Shown: one piece after another, positions 40,807 to 51,814 of the stretch
Numbering within the stretch: the stretch's first letter is position 1
Layout: each line of letters starts with the position of its first letter
Assembly (NCBI GenBank): GCA_948144175.1
Contig: CANXME010001991.1
Location: forward strand, 521,001 to 585,000
Length of the DNA stretch: 64,000 bases
Origin: Closterium sp. NIES-65
Taxonomy: Eukaryota > Streptophyta > Zygnematophyceae > Desmidiales > Closteriaceae
Direction: 5' to 3'
Program-made: the position numbers and the translations under genes
Notes under the pieces: model-generated
What the model was told of the DNA's origin: nothing
What the model saw: the letters and a program-made list of their open reading frames with translations, nothing else
The model's database searches: none

Positions 40807-42355
40807 TGTCAGAATGTTATCTTATGCTCTAGCCTGTAGTGGGGTGCTCTATAGCGAGTACAACCCTTCTAGGGTTTGCTATTTGTATCCTCATTCTTGC
40901 TAGTGCAGTCCTCTTCTCTCTTCTATTTTTCACATGCTATCAGAGCAGGTCGATCCCCTTGGATCGATCCTGTGGGTGGGCTTACCACCTCCTTGCTTCC
41001 GCTGCAACTACTACCACTACTCTCTGAGCCGCACGCCACGGGGCGTGCGGCAGTTTTTTTTTTTTCTTCCCGCCGTGCGCCTTGAGGCGCGCGGCGGTTT
41101 TCTGCTCGCCGTGCGCCCCGAGGCGTGCGGCGGTTCTCTGCCCGCTGTGCGCCCCGAGGCGCGCGGCGGGCTTCTGCCCCGTCGTTCGGCGCGTCGCCCT
41201 CTGGAGGCGCCGCGACGGGCGACGGGGACCCGCGCGTCGCCCCCCGTCGCCCGTCGTGGCCAGTGCGCGGCCCGTACGGGCTGCGCCAGGCCCGAGCGCG
41301 GCCCGTACGGGCTGCGCCAGGCCCGCGCGCGGCCCGTACGGGCTGCGCCAGGCCCGCGCGCGGCCCGTACGGGCTGCGCCAGGCCCGCGCGTGACCCGTA
41401 CGGGCGGCGCCAGGCCCGCGCGCGGCCCGTACGGGCGGCGCCAGGCCCGCGCGCGGCTCGGGCCGCCTGCGCGCGGCTCGGGCGTCTCTACCAGGCCCGT
41501 GGTGGGCCCGTTCCTCGCTGCCCCTGCCCTCCCCGCTGTCCCCCAGTGCTTCTACTGGCGCCCCACCCCTCCTACTCCCCATTCTCCTGAATTAGGGTTT
41601 GGGGGTGAGGGGTATGGGGGTGACTTCACTCTGTACCGTTCCCTGCTCCTCCTCCTCCTCCGTCTCCTTGTGCTGCAGCTGCCGCTGAGGGGGGGTGGAC
41701 GTGTTGGAGCCGGTGGAGTGGTACTAAGGGGGGGTGAAGGGGGAGTGGAGCTAGCGGTGTAGTAGCGGGTGTGTGCCAGGGGGAGTGGGATCGTTTGGGG
41801 AAGCTGAATGGAGGTTGCCGTCGTGTCGCCAGCAGCACCTGTATTCCGGGGACTTCGTCTGGTAGCCCAGTCGTAGCCAACTGTGCCAGCCGCCCGTGGG
41901 TCCGTTGCTCGTCTGCCGCTACTTTAGCCGCGGGGCCAGTTACTCCAGTATTCCGGAGCGTTGTTCCGGTAGCCGCTGTGCCAGTGTGCCTCCTGTTGCC
42001 CGTGTGTCTGCAGCTTCATCCGTCGCCTCCTATCTCCTCTCCTCTCACTCTCTCTCCTCCTCCTCACTTGCCCGTTGTGACTACCACTAGCTTTGCTCAT
42101 AATTGTGAACTTTAAACTATTGCTTCTTGAACTTGTGCTCAGAATGTGTGGTGACATTGTGATCCACCCTGAGCTTGTACTGCTTTGCTTGCTCTACTGA
42201 TTACACCCCACTTTGGCTATGGGGGTGTGTCAAAATGTTATCTTATGCTCTAGCCTGTAGTGGGGTGCTCTATAGCGAGTACAACCCTTCTAGGGTTTGC
42301 TATTTGTATCCTCATTCTTGCTAGTGCAGTCCTCTTCTCTCTTCTATTTTTCACA
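40807..42355 (+). mobile_element. TRIM-B1, non-coding LTR element (1549 bp)
   Basis: LTRs 40807-40934 and 42228-42355 (128 bp each, very similar), exact target duplication actta (40802-40806, 42356-42360), PBS tgctatcagagc at 40935. The interior has gatcgatcc palindromes, self-complementary gtgcgccccgaggcgcgcgg units (41070-41170), tandem cgtacgggctgcgccaggcc units (41260-41470), then 600 bp less repetitive and the conserved 3' block ending ggctatgggggtg. No gag or pol. Confidence 0.9.
41260..41470 (+). repeat. Tandem repeat in TRIM-B1
   Basis: About seven copies of a roughly 30 bp unit, gcgcggcccgtacgggctgc followed by gccaggcccg, each containing the palindrome gcccgtacgggc. TRIM-B2 has three or four diverged copies at 52270-52410. 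Confidence 0.85.
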
Positions 42356-42360
42356 ACTTA

Positions 42361-42810
42361 TTCGTTTGATGCACCTGCAATTGTGCCACCGGCTCGGTAC
42401 GTTCACATAGAAGGTTGGGAGCGATGCGTTTATGTCACATAGAATCGATTCACACGCGTGATCAGTTCAGCATTGAATTGCTAAACGTCAAAGAAAATTG
42501 GTGGCAGAACACTACAGTTACACGCATTCGCGCTAAAGACAAGGCCAAATTTATTAGTCATGATTAGGTCAGGCTGGCCTACAGTTGCAAAAACGTATTT
42601 ATAGCCACATTTTGGGAGCAAGGGACGGCAATATGCAGGGAAATGTGACTCGAATACGTTAAAAGCACCTGGCGAAAAGGACAAGCACCTCCGACCGAAA
42701 CGCGCTTGGTGAGATAAACGAATAACTTGGTGTATTCGCGTGACACAGAAAAGCATCGCTTCAGGTGTCAACTCGATAAATGGCCCAGTTCATGAATAGG
42801 TATACAATAT
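42361..42810. other. 450 bp without recognisable genes
   Basis: Between TRIM-B1 and the CopX LTR. AT-richer than the elements. ORFs are short and lack domains. It may be the 3' end of CopY or host sequence. Confidence 0.5.
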
Positions 42811-43041
42811 TGTTAGAAATGGCTAAGCTACTAGCGGAAGCTATAGTAGTCTTAAAACCTCCTTCTAAAGCCTAGGAATCTTAGGAGCCAACTTGGGCAT
42901 GAACCATGCTAGATTCAAGAGTGTTTCCAAGTGAAGTTCCAACAAGAGAGAACCCTAACCTATAGAGTTTGGGAGGTGGTCCACTCTAAAGAATGTACAC
43001 CACAAGCTCTCCCTACCCAACAAATGTATTCTACACTACTA
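42811..43041 (-). repeat. CopX 3' LTR, first part
   Basis: Matches 53817 onward at most positions. Interrupted by CopG at tacta (43037-43041); continues at 50460-50521. Confidence 0.8.
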
Positions 43042-43167
43042 TGTCAGGCATATATGCTATAGTCTGTGTAGGCTGTAGTGGGGCAGTTCATATGGGGTAC
43101 AACACTTTAGGGTTTACTACTTGTACTCCTCATTCTGCTCAATGCATTCATTCCGCGTTTCTTATCA
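43042..43167 (+). repeat. CopG 5' LTR
   Basis: 126 bp. The conserved stem arms ggggtacaa and ttgtactcc are at about 43097-43132. Confidence 0.9.
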
Positions 43168-44361
43168 TGGTATCGAGCAGGTTCCCTAGTGGGAACGATT
43201 CCTAGGGCCCACCACGATATATTTTTTTTTCCTGCCCGGAGCGCGCTTCGCTCCTGCCCGAGTCGCGCTCTGCCTGCCCTCCCTACCGTCGCGCCCTCTC
43301 ACGGCCCCTTCGCGTCGCCTTTAGCGGCCCCTCTCACGGCCCCTTACGCCGCCCTTACGGCCCCTCGCGCTGCCCGTTACGGCCCCTCGTGCCGCCCTCT
43401 ACGGCCCCTCGCGCCGCCCTTACGGCCCCTTACGGCCCCTCGCGACTCCCGTCGGCCCCCCCTCGCGACGCCCGTCGGCCCCCCCTCGCGGCGCCCTTAC
43501 GGCCCCTTACGGCCTCATCGCCGCCCCGTCTAGGCCCCTTACGACCTCGTCGCCGCCCCGTCTAGGCCCCTTACGGCCCCGTCGCCGCCCCGTCTACGCC
43601 CCTTACGGCCCCTTACGCCGCCCCATCTAGGCCCCTTGCAGCCCCCTCTGCGGCCCCGTCTAGGCCCCGTGCGGCCCCTCTACGGCCCCGTCTAGGCCCC
43701 TTAAGGCCCCCTCTGCGGCCCCTCTGAGGCCCCGTCGCCGTCACCTGCGGCCCCGTCGCCGCCACCTGCGGCCACCCCGCCGCCACCTGCGGCCCCGTCG
43801 CCGTCACCTGCGACCACCCCGCCGCCACCTGCGGCCCCGTCGCCGCCACCTGCGGCCTCGTCGCCGCCAACTGCGGCCACGCAGCCGCTACCTGCGGCCT
43901 CGCCGCCACCTGTGGCCTCGCTGCCACGTGCGGCCTCACCGCCACCTGCGGCCCCGTTGCCGTCACCTGCGGCCCCGTCACCCTCCCCTAGCGGCCACGT
44001 CGCCGCCTCTACCGGCCCTGTCACCGCTCAGCCGCCCAGCGACCGAGCCGCCGAGCAGCCCAGTAGCCGAGCCACCCAGCAGCCGCGCCGCCCAGCAGCC
44101 GAGCCGCCCACCTGCCGAGCAGCCAAGCCGCCCAGCAGCCGAGCCACCCACCTGCCGAGCAGCCGAGCCGCCCAGCAGCCGAGCCACCCAGCAGACGAGC
44201 CGCCGAGCAGCCGAGCCGCCCACCAGCCGAGCCGCCGAGCCGCCCAGCAGCCGAGCCGCCCAGCAGCCGAGCCGCCCAGCCGCCGAGCCGCCGAGCCGCC
44301 CTACTGTCGAGTCGCTGCTGTTCCTACTGGTGAGCTCACTCCCAACTAGGCCGCTGCAGTC
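43168..44361 (+). repeat. CopG leader, 1.2 kb of tandem repeats
   Basis: PBS, hairpin gttccc-tagt-gggaac, gggcccacc, T run, cctgcccggagcgcgc, then two repeat blocks: ggcccc-ttacggcccc-type units merging into gccgccacctgcggccccgt units (43300-43990), and gccgcccagcagccgagcc units (44030-44310). No gene; the open frames across it are repeat artefacts. Confidence 0.85.
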
Positions 44362-45660
44362 ATGGCTACCCCCAGTGTCCTTACTTTTGATGCTGAGGGC
44401 CGTGCCGTTGACTTTGAGGTCTGGGTCGATGACCTCCAGCTGTTCCTCTAGTGCGATAGGGCAGACGGACTCTCTCTATTCGATCTCACCTCTGGTGTCT
44501 CTCCCACCCCGCCTGCTACTGCTGACAGCACTGTTCGCTCACAGTGGGCCACACGCGATGCTGCTGCTCGCCTTGCTGTGCGTCGCCACTTACCGACCGC
44601 TGAGCGTGCGCACTTTAGCCAGTACAAGAGTGCTAAGACCTTGTACGACGCTGTAGTTGCACGCTACTCCTCCCCTGCCACTGCTGCTCTTAGCCGCCTC
44701 ATGCTGCCGTACCTCTTCCCTGACCTTGCTGCTTTTCCCACAGTCGCTGACCTTATCACTCACCTTCGCACTAGTGACATTCGCTACCGTGCTGCGCTTC
44801 CTGCTGAGTTCTGTGCCAAGACCCCCCCCCCCCCATATACATCACCCTCTACTACATAGTCACCCGCCTCCCTGACTCCCTTCGCTTAGTCCGGGACCAC
44901 TTCCTCTTAGTGTGCCCCACCACACTCACCGTTGACCTCCTCGAGGAGCGCCTCCTAGCAGCAGAGAAGAGCATAGTCGCTGTAGGAGCCTCTCGTGGTG
45001 ACCCTCGCACCCCCGTGTTTGAGGGGTGTTCCCCCTCCCCCCTCTAGCCCTCTGTTGCTTCTGTTGCTGCGGCCGACCTCGTTGGTTTCAAGTCGGTCGG
45101 CGCTGTGTCTGCCCCGAGCGGGAGACGCCGCACCGGCAAGGGCAAGGGGGGCAAGGGCGCTGGAGGGGCTAGCGGGGGCGGTGGAGGTGGTGGTGGAGGC
45201 AGTGGAGGGGGTGGGGGTGGTGGTGGTAGTGGTGGCGGGGGTGGAGGTGTCGGTGGCAGCAGTGGAGGCGGAGGAGGCGGCAGCGGTGGCGGAGGGAGCG
45301 GAGGCGGTGGAGGCGGTGGAGGCAGCGGAGGTGGCGGAGGCGGCGGAGGTGGCGGAGGCGGCGGCGGCAGCAGTGGACCTGGTTGCAGCTGTGCGCAGAG
45401 GAGTGGCTCCGGTGGTGGTTCGCGCCAGCAGCAGCAGCGCAGCTGCGAGACCTTGTCCTCTCAGCAGCTTCATGAGTGGTACACTGCGCGTCAGCGCGGT
45501 GGGGGTACTGGTCTCTGCACCTACGTTCTCCGTACCGTCGACCGCGCTGGTGAGCTGTGCGGGGCCCGCACTCCACCGAGCGCTGCTTCGGCCGCCTGAC
45601 GGACGCGTGGCGGCACCAGTTCCCAGAGGCCTCTGAGATCCCTCGCTCGAGAGAGCTGTC
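44362..45660 (+). pseudogene. CopG gag
   Basis: The ATG at 44362 opens MATPSVLTFDAEGRAVDFEV, but TAG at 44449-44451 replaces the Gln of LQLFLQCD. The frame continues after it to a C run at 44822-44834 (13 C, where CopD has 10), which shifts the frame. TAG at 45044-45046 replaces Leu. The Gly-rich linker (about 85 residues) and knuckle region CTYVLRTVDRAGELCG follow; a further frameshift removes the knuckle His and last Cys. Confidence 0.85.
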
Positions 45661-47630
45661 TAGGGCGGGGGTTGCTATCTTTGATCTTGACTATGATGCT
45701 ATTCTTGCTGCCATGTATGCTGTTGCTGATAGGGTTGAGGGTGACTGTTACCTGTATGTTCCGCCTGATTCGGGCATTGAGACTGCTGCTCTAGGTGCTG
45801 GTGAGGCTGCTGCTCTAGGTGCTAGCGCGTCTGCTGCCCCAGGTGCTAGTGAGTCTACCCTCTCAAGTACCACGTCGGCTCAGGCCTTACACACCTTCAC
45901 CCTTGACTCGGGTGCTTCCTGCTCCTAATTTCGAGACTTCACCACGCTTACGCCGCTTAGTCGGCCAGTTGCGGTCTCCCTTGCGGACCCCTCTGGGGGT
46001 CCTGTCCTTGCTCGCTTCTCCACTGTCTTACCGTGTCCGGCAGCCCCCTCTGGCACCCTGTCAGGTCTCTACCTCCCCTCGTTCTCTACGAACTTGGTGA
46101 GTGGAGCTGATCTACAGGATAGGGGGGTTGACCAGTTCACTCCTGCGAGACAGCGGGTGACCCACTGCACGTGTGCTTGGACAGGCCGACACTTGGCCAC
46201 GTTCACCCGTCGGCCAGGGTCGAGCCTGTACACCCTCACTACTGAGTCTCCTTCGGCTGCTGAGCCTGGTCGGGTCGCTGCGTCGAGTCAGGTGTTTGCT
46301 ACAGCGTCCAGGTCTAGTCCTAAGTCTGCTCCCTGCTCGTGTCGTCTCCTGTCTCACCAGACTCTCCTTTGGCACCACCGCCTTGGTCACCCCTCTCTGC
46401 CTCGTCTCCGAGGCATGGCCTCCCGTGTCCTTGTCTCTGGTCTCCCCCGGTCTCTTCCTCCCCTACCTCCGGGGCCTGCCCCTACCCGCGTCCACTGCGT
46501 CGAGGGGCGACAGCGCGCCGCCCCTCACTCCTCCGAGTTTCCTCCGACAGAGGCTCCGTTGCAGACTCTTCACATGGACGTGTGGGGCCCCGCACGCGTC
46601 CGTGGCCAGGGGCACGAGCGTTACTTCCTGTGGTTGACGACTACTCGCGTTACACCACGGTCTTCCCCTTGCACAGCAAGGGTGACGTCCCTGGGGTGTT
46701 GATCGACTGGATCCGCGCAGCTCGTCTCCAGCTCAGAGAGAGCTTCGGCTCGGACTTTCCTGTTCTGTGTCTGCACTCTGACAGAGGCGGGGAGTTTTCC
46801 TCTGCCCGTCTGGGAGCCTTCTGTCGTGCACAGGGCATCCGCCAGACCTTCACACTTCCGGCCTCTCCATAGCAAAATTGGATTGCTGAGCGCCGCATTG
46901 GTATGGTCATGGACGTCGCTCGTACGTCCATGATCCATGCGGCTGCCCCCCATTTTCTATGGCCGTTTGCGGTTCAGTACGCGGCGCATCAGCTCAACCT
47001 TCAGCCCCGGGTCTCCTTGCCAGAGACCTCCCCCACCTTGCGGTGGACGGGGAAGGTTGGCGATGCGTCTGCGTTTCGGGTCTGGGGATCTCGGGCGTTT
47101 GTCCGCGACTTGTCTACGGACAAGCTGTCTCCCCGTGCTGTTCCCTGCGTCTTCCTTGGCTTCCCCCTTAACGCGCCTGGTTGGCAGTTTTACCACCCCA
47201 CCTCGCGCCGTGTTCTGTCGTCCCAGGACGTCACCTTTGATGAGTCGGTGCCTTACTACCGTCTCTTCCCCTACCGCGCTGCGCCCCTTCCCTCGCCACC
47301 GCTCTTCCTTGTGCCAGGTCCTCCCCGGGTAGACCCCCTCCCCCCTCAGGGTCCTGCCCCGTCAGGTGTGTCCCAGGTAGACGCAGTCGAGCCTGTCGAG
47401 GTAGCTGTTGACTCTGGTGCTACTAGAGGTGCTGAGCCTAAGGGTGCCGGGTCTGGAGGTGCTGAGCCTGCGGGTGCTGAGTCTGGGGGTGCTCAGTCAG
47501 GGGGTGCGGAGCCTGGGGGTGCGGAGCCTGGGGGTGCGGAGGCTGGGGGCGCTGCGTCTGCTTGTGTGGCCGCCCGCGGTGCTTCGTCGAGGCGGGAGCC
47601 ACTCTCTCTGCAGGAGCTACGCGAGTAGTT
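45661..47630 (+). pseudogene. CopG protease and integrase
   Basis: Protease motif FTLDSGASCS at about 45895, stop right after it. The pre-integrase zinc region LLWHHRLGHPSLPRLRGMAS is readable from 46094. Integrase acids are present (HMDVWGPARV, HSDRGGEF, WIAERRIG) but split: a frameshift near 46630 and TAG at 46870-46872 in place of Gln. TAG at 47626-47628 replaces the Trp of the LREWFAR motif after the linker. Confidence 0.85.
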
Positions 47631-48144
47631 TGCCCGGTGCTGGAGCCGTGCTGCTGGAGCTGGAGGCACTACTGTTGCTACTGGTTCCGGCGGTGCTCGT
47701 ACTGGCAGTACTAGAGCTGCTGGGACTGGGGGTGCTGCTGGAGCTGCTGGAGTTGGTCCTGCTGGAGCTGCCGGTCCTGCTGGAGTTGGTGTTGCTGGAG
47801 CTGCTGGCGCTGGTGCTGCTGCTGGGGGTACTCGTGCAGTCCCTGCTGGTTCTGGAGGCGCTGCGCGGCCGAGGCCGTACTTTGTTCCGCTCCTTGAGCA
47901 GGTTCTTGGTCTCCCGCCCTCTACAGGTCCTGCTCCTCCCTTAGAGTGTCCACTGCCCGTCAAGTCGCAGTCACAGTTACAGCCCGCCTCCCCTCTTCCT
48001 GCTCCTTCTCCCTACACTGGTCCTACTGGAGGTCTTGCTGAGCGTCGTGAGCCTGCGTCTCGTCCTACGTCGCCTGTTCGTGCTGCTCGCACTAGTCGTC
48101 GTGCTCCGCGTCCGCGTCCTCCTGCGGTCCCAGGCACACACCAG

Positions 48145-50130
48145 ATGGCACTGCGTCCTTCCACTACTCGTCTACGTGTCCCGTTGCCGTCTCCTCCAGA
48201 GTCCTCTCTTCCTGTCCTTCCTGACCCTGAGTTTGACTCTCTTCGTGCTGCCAGTCCTACTGTCACGCGTCTCTTGGCTACTGTTGTCACTTACCCTTCC
48301 TTTGAGTCCACTGCTGCGTCTTCCTTAGTGGCTGAGCTTGTCGACTTCGATGCTCACTGTCGTCTAGACTACGCCACTAGTCTTGTTGCTGAGTCCGAGT
48401 CTGTCGGTCCTGCGTCCGTCGGGGGAGGGTGTGCTCTTAGCACGGACGTCCTTGAGGACAGGCAGGAGGAGTTCCAGTGTTTTGCGGCTGCTTTGCCTCA
48501 TCTCGTGTCCACACTAATTGCCCCTGAGGGAGACCCGGATGCACCAGACATCCCGACTCCTCGATCATACGCTGAGGCGATCGAGGGTCCCTACTCCTCG
48601 CAGTGGCGGTCAGCCATGGACGCAGAGATGGCTTCCTGGAAGTTTACAGGCACCTACGTCGACGAGGTTCCCCCACCTAGGGCGAACATTGTCAGTGGCA
48701 TGTGGATTTTCAGGGTGAAGCGGCCACCGGGTTCTCCGCCTGTCTTCAAGGCGCGTTACGTGGCTCGAGGCTTCAGTCAGCGGCAGGGAGTTGACTACTT
48801 TCAGACCTTCTCTCCCACCCCGAAGATGACCACTCTTCGGGTGTTGCTGCACATAGCCGCTCAGCGCGACTACGAGCTTCACTTTCTTGACTTCAGCACA
48901 GCTTTCGTACAGGGCAGCCTGCACGAGGAGATCTGGCTGCGCCGCCCTCCTGGCTTCACTGGGTCGTTTCCTCCTGGTACCAAGTGGAGCCTCCGGCGGC
49001 CAGTCTACAGTCTCCGCCAGGCTCCCCGTGAGTGGCACGATACACTGAGGACTACACTTGCGGCTCTTGGGTTTGCTCCTTCTACAGCCGACCCGTCGCT
49101 GTTTCTGCACACCGACACCTCTTTGCCGCCGTTCTACATCCTCGTGTACGTCGACGACTTGGTCTTTGCCACTTCTGACACTGCTGGACTCGCCCACGTG
49201 AAGTCCGAGCTGCAGAAGAGACACACGTGCTCAGACCTGGGTGAACTGCGCAGCTACCTTGGCTTGCAGATCACCCGGGACAGAGCACGCCGCACCATTA
49301 CCCTGACTCAGTCACACATGGTGCAGCAGGTCCTTCAGCGCTTCGGCTTCACGTACTCCTCGCCTCAGGCCACTCCTCTGTCTACTCGCCACTCGCTCTT
49401 AGCTCTGCCTTCGGATGAGTCCGTAGAGCCGAGTGGCCCGTACCCAGAGCTTGTTGGCTGCCTCATGTACCTGATGACCTGCACACGACCTGACCTTGCA
49501 TACCCACTTAGCATCTTGGCACGCTATGTTGCTCCTGGGAGACACCGACCAGAGCACATGGCTGCAGCGAAGAGGGTGTTGCGCTACGTGTGCAGTACGT
49601 TGGGCATGGGGCTAGTGCTTGGAGGGCGACATCGAGTGGTTCTCACAGGTCACGCAGAAGCTTCTTGGGCTGACGACCAGGCTCTGCAGCGGTCGTCACA
49701 GGGTTACACCTTCAGCCTTGGCTCCGGCTCTGCTTCGTGGCGGTCTACCCGCTCGTCTTCTATTCTCACCTCCAGCTGTGAGGCTGAGATCTACGCGGGG
49801 GCCATGGGTGCACAAGAGCTACGCTGGCTCACCTACCTGCTGACTGACCTAGGAGAGCCGCCTCGTTCTCCTCCATTTCTGTACGTAGACAACAAGGCCA
49901 TGCTGGCCTTGTGTCGGGAGCACAGACTGGAGCACAGAACGAAGCATATTGCTCTTCGCTATTTCCTGGCTCGTGAGCTGCAGCAGCGTGGTCAGCTCCG
50001 CCTCACCTACGTGGCCTCTGAGGCCAACACTGCTGATATATTTACCAAGGCCCTTCCGCCTTGTGATCATCAGCGCTTCTGTGCTATGCTAGGTCTTGTG
50101 CCTACTTGGCCTCACTTGCTCACTTCTTGA
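48145..50130 (+). CDS. CopG reverse transcriptase and RNase H
   Basis: Open for 661 codons; the ATG at 48145 lies in the linker, so the natural protein would start upstream. RT has LDFSTAFVQGSLHEEIWLRR and YVDD; RNase H has HAEASWADD (the usual D of HADAS is E), CEAEIYAG and YVDNKAM; ends in TGA with the family C-terminus. It is a part of a polyprotein, so it would not be made alone unless read from an internal start. I list it because the frame is intact. Confidence 0.8.
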   Translation: MALRPSTTRLRVPLPSPPESSLPVLPDPEFDSLRAASPTVTRLLATVVTYPSFESTAASSLVAELVDFDAHCRLDYATSLVAESESVGPASVGGGCALSTDVLEDRQEEFQCFAAALPHLVSTLIAPEGDPDAPDIPTPRSYAEAIEGPYSSQWRSAMDAEMASWKFTGTYVDEVPPPRANIVSGMWIFRVKRPPGSPPVFKARYVARGFSQRQGVDYFQTFSPTPKMTTLRVLLHIAAQRDYELHFLDFSTAFVQGSLHEEIWLRRPPGFTGSFPPGTKWSLRRPVYSLRQAPREWHDTLRTTLAALGFAPSTADPSLFLHTDTSLPPFYILVYVDDLVFATSDTAGLAHVKSELQKRHTCSDLGELRSYLGLQITRDRARRTITLTQSHMVQQVLQRFGFTYSSPQATPLSTRHSLLALPSDESVEPSGPYPELVGCLMYLMTCTRPDLAYPLSILARYVAPGRHRPEHMAAAKRVLRYVCSTLGMGLVLGGRHRVVLTGHAEASWADDQALQRSSQGYTFSLGSGSASWRSTRSSSILTSSCEAEIYAGAMGAQELRWLTYLLTDLGEPPRSPPFLYVDNKAMLALCREHRLEHRTKHIALRYFLARELQQRGQLRLTYVASEANTADIFTKALPPCDHQRFCAMLGLVPTWPHLLTS

Positions 50131-50328
50131 CCTTGTTTGTACTGTACTCTTTCTATACCTGCACTTGCTTGTTTACCTTTATATATATGATCTTGCATGG
50201 AACTGGCCTTGTGGCCTTGCTCTTCTGCTCGGACTGTGTGGTGACACTGTGATCCACCCTGAGCTTGCTTTGCTTTGGTTGACTGATCTTGTGACCCCTT
50301 GTTCTCCCCCACTTTGCCTATGGGGGTG
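50131..50328 (+). other. CopG 3' untranslated block and polypurine tract
   Basis: Holds gtgtggtgacactgtgatcc, accctgagcttgctttgc and cccactttgcctatgggggtg, the block shared by copia and TRIM-B elements. Confidence 0.75.
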
Positions 50329-50454
50329 TGTCAGGCATATATGCTATAGTCTGTGTAGGCTGTAGTGGGGCAGTTCATATGGGGTACAACACTTTAGGGT
50401 TTACTACTTGTACTCCTCATTCTGCTCAATGCATTCATTCCTCGTTTCTTATCA
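50329..50454 (+). repeat. CopG 3' LTR
   Basis: 126 bp, one difference from the 5' LTR (cctcgttt against ccgcgttt). Confidence 0.9.
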
Positions 50455-50459
50455 TACTA

Positions 50460-50521
50460 TAGTGTAAATCTAGCACTACATATGTTTATTGGAGCAACCC
50501 GAATTAACCATGATTCCAACA
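50460..50521 (-). repeat. CopX 3' LTR, second part
   Basis: 62 bp completing the LTR split by CopG; ends ttccaaca next to the purine tract. Confidence 0.8.
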
Positions 50522-50561
50522 CCCCCCCTTGCTCCAATAAGCATTAAAGTTCACCCATTAA

Positions 50562-51560
50562 TCAAGACACAGCTCCTTTAGCGAATGAAGCCTTGGCCTT
50601 TGAAGTCATCTCTCGAATGCCAATGCACTTAAGATTTTCATGCAACTGCAACCTTGGGAGAGCTTTGGTGAGCATGTCGGCATCCTGGAGGTGGGAGCGT
50701 ACTGAGCGCATCTCGACCTCGTACTGGCGCACCGTATCCCGTACAAACTGCCAAGCCACCTTAATGTGCTTGGTGCGCTGATAGAGAATGAGATTGTGGG
50801 CAAAGGGAGACAGCAGCCTCATTATCACATAACAATGGAATAGCCCCCCATCATTCATATGCATCTCTGCCAACAAACTCCTCAACCAAATGGCCTCCTT
50901 GGCCCCCTCCGATAGAGCATTATATTCAACTTCAGAATTGCTTGCTGCAACACTGCCTTGCCTTTTGCTATACCTGCTGATAGCTCCTCCTCCCAACTTA
51001 AAGATGTAGGCAGAGCGACTCTTGCCATCAGTCTCACCACCCCAATCCGAGTCAGTGTACCCAACAACCTGCTCACCACCTTGGCGTTCATACCTGATAA
51101 CACGATCAGCTGTGTTGACCAAGTACCTGAGTGCTCTCAGTGCAGCGCGTATGCGAATGCGTCTTGGTTCCACGCAGGACTGTGGAAGGGTGTTGACAGT
51201 GAAGGACATGTCAGGACGGGTAGTCACAGCAGCTTATATCAAGCTGCCAATGAGTTTCTGATACACCTTAACATCAGCTGCAACACCTTCTTCACTCGAC
51301 CAAGTACCTTTCCTGAACTTAGAGATAGCATTAGGTGACATGAGAGTACGCACCCTGTGTGTCTCCTTCAGTAGACCACCAAACCTTCCTTGAAGACCAC
51401 GAACATAATTCTCCTAGCCATACTCCAACCACCCATCCTTGACCGACCTGCGAACCTCCACACCAAGGTACGTTGATACCTCACCTAGATCCTTCATCTG
51501 GTACCTCTGAGCAAGCACCTCCTTGACCTGACCGTTCCAATAGTGTATCTCTTTCCTGAA
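50562..51560 (-). pseudogene. CopX RT C-terminus and RNase H
   Basis: RNase H is open from 51227 down: TTRPDMSFTVNTLPQSC, GYTDSDWGGETDGKSRSAYI, SNSEVEYNALSEGAKEAIWL, RTKHIKVAWQFVRD and LQDADMLTKALPRL, i.e. a D, E, D set in the plant copia style. Upstream (to about 51560), with stops, is the RT thumb (YQMKDLGEVSTYLGVEV). Gag, protease, integrase and the RT palm are missing. It is a different lineage from CopA to CopH and closer to common plant copia wording. Confidence 0.8.
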
Positions 51561-51809
51561 TCCCGCGTCCGGGTTGTCCGCTTAAACTCGTCGAAATTGG
51601 CCAATTTTCCGTCGACGAGGACTCGACCATTCCTCCCGATTTTTTGCCATTTTTACGCACCCTGGCCTCTTCTCTTGGCGTTCGCTCTCCAATCCTTTTT
51701 TTGCGCTTTAAATCTTCCCCAGTTCGCGATTTTCGATTCGTCGACCGACTTTATTTCGCGAATTGTGCCTGATCCGCTGGTTAATTGGTGACAAGCCCGA
51801 GGCAACTGT
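51561..51809. other. CopX interior of unknown content
   Basis: 250 bp with no readable domain, up to the TRIM-B2 target duplication tgtat at 51810-51814. Confidence 0.5.
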
Positions 51810-51814
51810 TGTAT

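Larger units (their letters stand above)
43042..50454 (+). mobile_element. CopG, full-length copia with broken gag
   Basis: 7413 bp; LTRs 43042-43167 and 50329-50454 differ at one base in 126. Exact target duplication tacta (43037-43041, 50455-50459). PBS tggtatcgagc (one base short of the usual). gggccc at 43205-43210. Gag, protease and integrase have stops and frameshifts, but RT-RNase H is open. A young insertion of an already defective genome. Confidence 0.9.

Noticed and set aside
44822..44834. Programmed frameshift at the C run in CopG gag
   Set aside because: CopD is in frame there with 10 C and reads through; the 13 C in CopG look like slippage damage.
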